From the NCBI RefSeq assembly GCF_000374805.1, contig NZ_KB895348.1, positions 1 to 64,000 of the forward strand: a stretch of 64,000 bases of DNA, given 5' to 3'. Origin of the DNA: Chitiniphilus shinanonensis DSM 23277 (GTDB lineage: Bacteria > Pseudomonadota > Gammaproteobacteria > Burkholderiales > Chitinibacteraceae). The position numbers and the translations under genes were made by a program. Position 1 is the first letter of the stretch. Each line of letters opens with the position of its first letter. The notes beneath the pieces are model-generated. The model was not told the DNA's origin and ran no database searches. It saw nothing but the letters and a program-made list of their open reading frames with translations. This document shows, piece by piece, positions 62,105 to 64,000 of the stretch.

Positions 62105-62233
62105 AGGGCGAATCGACCTTCAAACGCGGCTGCGAAGGGCGAAGGCCGGGATGCAGGGCAAGGCGTGCCGAGTGCCGTGGGGTCATCCCCGCCAGCGAGG
62201 CGCAACGCAGCCCTGCGCACGGCGATCCGCCCT
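62105..62233. repeat. Short inverted-repeat element related to that in the NRPS A domain
   Basis: Left end AGGGCGAATCGACC (62105-62118) and right end CGATCCGCCCT (62223-62233) are inverted. The left end continues TTCAAACGCGG, which parallels the TTCAACGCGG that follows the 16190 end of the 16008-16190 element on its minus strand. It fills most of the 289-base gap between the divergent bestrophin and ABC genes. Confidence 0.55.
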
Positions 62234-62283
62234 CACGCCAGCCCCGCCCGACCGGCTGTCCCTCAACCCCAGACCAGGTTGCC

Positions 62284-64000
62284 ATGTCCGAGACCTCCCC
62301 CGCCCGCCGCATCACCCCCCTGCTGGGGCTGCTGCCGTTCCTGCGCCCCTACCTGGGCCGCTGGATCGCCGCCTTCGCCGCGCTGGCGGTGGCGGCCGGC
62401 GCCACCCTGGCGCTGCCGGTGGCGTTCCGTCATCTGATCGACCTGGGCTTCGCCGCCGGCAACCGCGGCCACATCGACCGCTACTTCGTTGCGCTGTTCG
62501 CGGTGTCGGTGGTGCTGGCCGTCGCCACCGCGCTGCGCTTCTACTGGGTGTCGTGGCTGGGCGAGCGCACCACCGCCGACTTGCGCCGCGCGGTCTACGA
62601 CCACGTGCTGCGCATGAGCCCGCAGTTCTTCGAAACCACCCAGACCGGCGAAGTGCTGTCGCGCCTGACCACCGACACCACGCTGATCCAGACCGTGGTC
62701 GGCACCAGCCTGTCGATGGGTCTGCGCAACACCTTCCTGCTGCTGGGCGGGCTGACCATGCTGGTGGTCACCAGCCCGGCGCTGGCCGGTTACATCCTGG
62801 CGACGCTGCTGGCGGTGATCGCGCCGATCCTGGTGTTCGGCCGCCGGGTGCGGCGGTTGTCCAAGGCCAGCCAGGACAAGGTGGCCGACGCCAGCGCGCT
62901 GGCCGGCGAGATCCTCAACGCCATGCCCACGGTGCAATCGTTCACCCGCGAGCCGCACGAAGCGGCGCGCTTCGACCGCGCGGTGGAATCCGCCTACGCC
63001 GCCGCGCTGCAACGGGTGCGCGCTCGCTCGTGGCTGACCGCGGTGGTGATCCTGCTGGTGTTCGCCGCCGTGGTGTTCGTGCTGTGGCTGGGCGCGCAGG
63101 CGGTGATGGATGGCCGCATGAGCGCGGGCGAGCTGTCGCAGTTCATTCTCTACGCCGTGGTCACCGCCGGCGCGGTAGGCGCCATCGCCGAAGTGTGGGG
63201 CGACCTGCAACGCGCCGCCGGCGCGGCCGAGCGGCTGATGGAACTGCTGGCGCTGCAATCGCCGGTGCGCGACGCCGCCCGGCCCGTACCGCTGCCGCGC
63301 CAGGGCGACGGCATCCGCTTCGAGCAGTTGGGCTTCGCCTATCCCTCGCGCCCCGATACCCCGGCGCTGCACGATCTGAACCTGCACATCCGCCCCGGCG
63401 AACACGTGGCGCTGGTCGGCCCCAGCGGCGCCGGCAAGACCACGCTGTTCCAGCTGCTGCTGCGCTTCTACGACCCGCAGCACGGCCGCATCGTGCTCAA
63501 CGGCGTGCCGACCCGGGACGCCGCGCTGGCCGACCTGCGCGCGCAGATCGGCGTGGTGTTGCAGGAATCGGTGATCTTCGCCGGCAGCGTGGCCGACAAC
63601 ATCCGCTACGGCCGGCTGGACGCCAGCGACGCCGAAGTGCGCGCCGCCGCCGCGATGGCCGCCGCCGCCGATTTCATCGAAGCGCTGCCCGAGGGCTACG
63701 ACACCTTCCTGGGCGAGCGCGGGGTGCGGCTGTCGGGCGGACAGCGCCAGCGCATCGCCATCGCCCGCGCCATCCTCAAGAACCCGCCGATCCTGCTGCT
63801 GGACGAAGCCACCAGCGCGCTCGACGCCGCCAGCGAACGCGCGGTGCAGCAGGCGCTGGACAACGCCGCGCACGACCGCACCACCCTGGTGATCGCGCAC
63901 CGGCTGGCCACCGTGCAGCAGGCCGACCGCATCGTGGTGCTGGAGCACGGCCGCATCGTCGCCGAGGGCACGCACGCCGCGCTGCTGGACAGCTCGCCGC
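62284..64000 (+). CDS. ABC exporter (fused membrane and ATPase domains), cut by window end
   Basis: The first 572 residues of a type I ABC exporter half-transporter. Six membrane helices fill residues 20 to about 320 (for example LGRWIAAFAALAVAAGATLALPVAF). Coupling and export motifs include FFETTQTGEVLSRLTTDT and PTVQSFTREPHEAARF. The ATPase has Walker A VGPSGAGKTTL near 377, Q-loop VLQES, signature RLSGGQRQRIAIARAIL near 484, Walker B ILLLDEATSALD near 504 and H-loop IAHRLAT near 538. Layout and length match lipid/multidrug exporters of the MsbA/BmrA type. The substrate is unknown. Only the last few residues appear to be missing. Confidence 0.92.
   Translation, partial: MSETSPARRITPLLGLLPFLRPYLGRWIAAFAALAVAAGATLALPVAFRHLIDLGFAAGNRGHIDRYFVALFAVSVVLAVATALRFYWVSWLGERTTADLRRAVYDHVLRMSPQFFETTQTGEVLSRLTTDTTLIQTVVGTSLSMGLRNTFLLLGGLTMLVVTSPALAGYILATLLAVIAPILVFGRRVRRLSKASQDKVADASALAGEILNAMPTVQSFTREPHEAARFDRAVESAYAAALQRVRARSWLTAVVILLVFAAVVFVLWLGAQAVMDGRMSAGELSQFILYAVVTAGAVGAIAEVWGDLQRAAGAAERLMELLALQSPVRDAARPVPLPRQGDGIRFEQLGFAYPSRPDTPALHDLNLHIRPGEHVALVGPSGAGKTTLFQLLLRFYDPQHGRIVLNGVPTRDAALADLRAQIGVVLQESVIFAGSVADNIRYGRLDASDAEVRAAAAMAAAADFIEALPEGYDTFLGERGVRLSGGQRQRIAIARAILKNPPILLLDEATSALDAASERAVQQALDNAAHDRTTLVIAHRLATVQQADRIVVLEHGRIVAEGTHAALLDSSP

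Overview
The window is high-GC (about 70 %) bacterial chromosome. Gene content points to a betaproteobacterium, possibly a Neisseriales/Chromobacteriaceae-like or Burkholderiales member: glrK-qseG-glrR two-component set, fiu-piuC pair, dnaJ-dnaK-grpE, aceA/aceB, a bestrophin, a T6SS VgrG. The taxonomic guess is inference. No rRNA, tRNA or CRISPR array was recognised.

Left edge to 32.8 kb. After the 5' part of a vgrG gene, about 30 kb on the minus strand form one siderophore-type biosynthesis locus. In transcription order it reads: iron-starvation sigma factor (PvdS/OrbS type), a mini FecR-like protein, then from a separate OrbS-type promoter mbtH, an external thioesterase, a SyrP-like Asp beta-hydroxylase, FAAL-ACP-C-A-T, a KS-AT-KR-ACP PKS, C-A-T, C-A-T-dualC/E-A-T, and C-A-T-C-A-T-TE. 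Substrate codes read by eye are Thr/Ser-like, malonyl, Thr, a basic residue (Orn-type) set up for epimerisation, Ser, Asp (exact Asp-type code) and a second basic residue. The product is therefore predicted to be an acylated lipopeptide siderophore with beta-hydroxy-Asp and probably two ornithine-derived ligands, in the style of cupriachelin/ornibactin-class compounds. The ornithine N-hydroxylase, exporter and cognate receptor are not in the window.

32.4 to 36.2 kb. A divergent region with two Fur-like boxes separates the sigma gene from a Fiu-type catecholate receptor followed by PiuC (YbiX), the classic fiu-ybiX neighbourhood. This pair probably handles catechol xenosiderophores rather than the lipopeptide.

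36.2 to 50.7 kb. Mixed chromosomal genes: a degenerate chemoreceptor, a P-loop kinase, a LysR regulator divergent from a nitrilase-family enzyme, two tandem LprI-domain exported proteins, a BON-domain protein, and a probable operon ptsJ-glrK-qseG-glrR. An MFS transporter divergent from ptsJ carries an in-frame 265-bp inverted-repeat element. A PilZ protein follows.

50.9 to 64.0 kb. A GH16-like secreted enzyme, ygiD-type dioxygenase, the dnaJ / four-helix-bundle cassette / dnaK / grpE chaperone block with sigma-32-type promoters, the glyoxylate shunt genes aceA and aceB, a bestrophin channel, and an ABC exporter cut by the window end.

The window is rich in small non-coding repeats: three tandem 195-bp hairpin units (14.5-15.1 kb), four copies of a roughly 100-bp palindrome (50-59 kb), and two kinds of MITE-like elements. 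One of these sits in-frame inside an NRPS adenylation domain and another inside the MFS gene.
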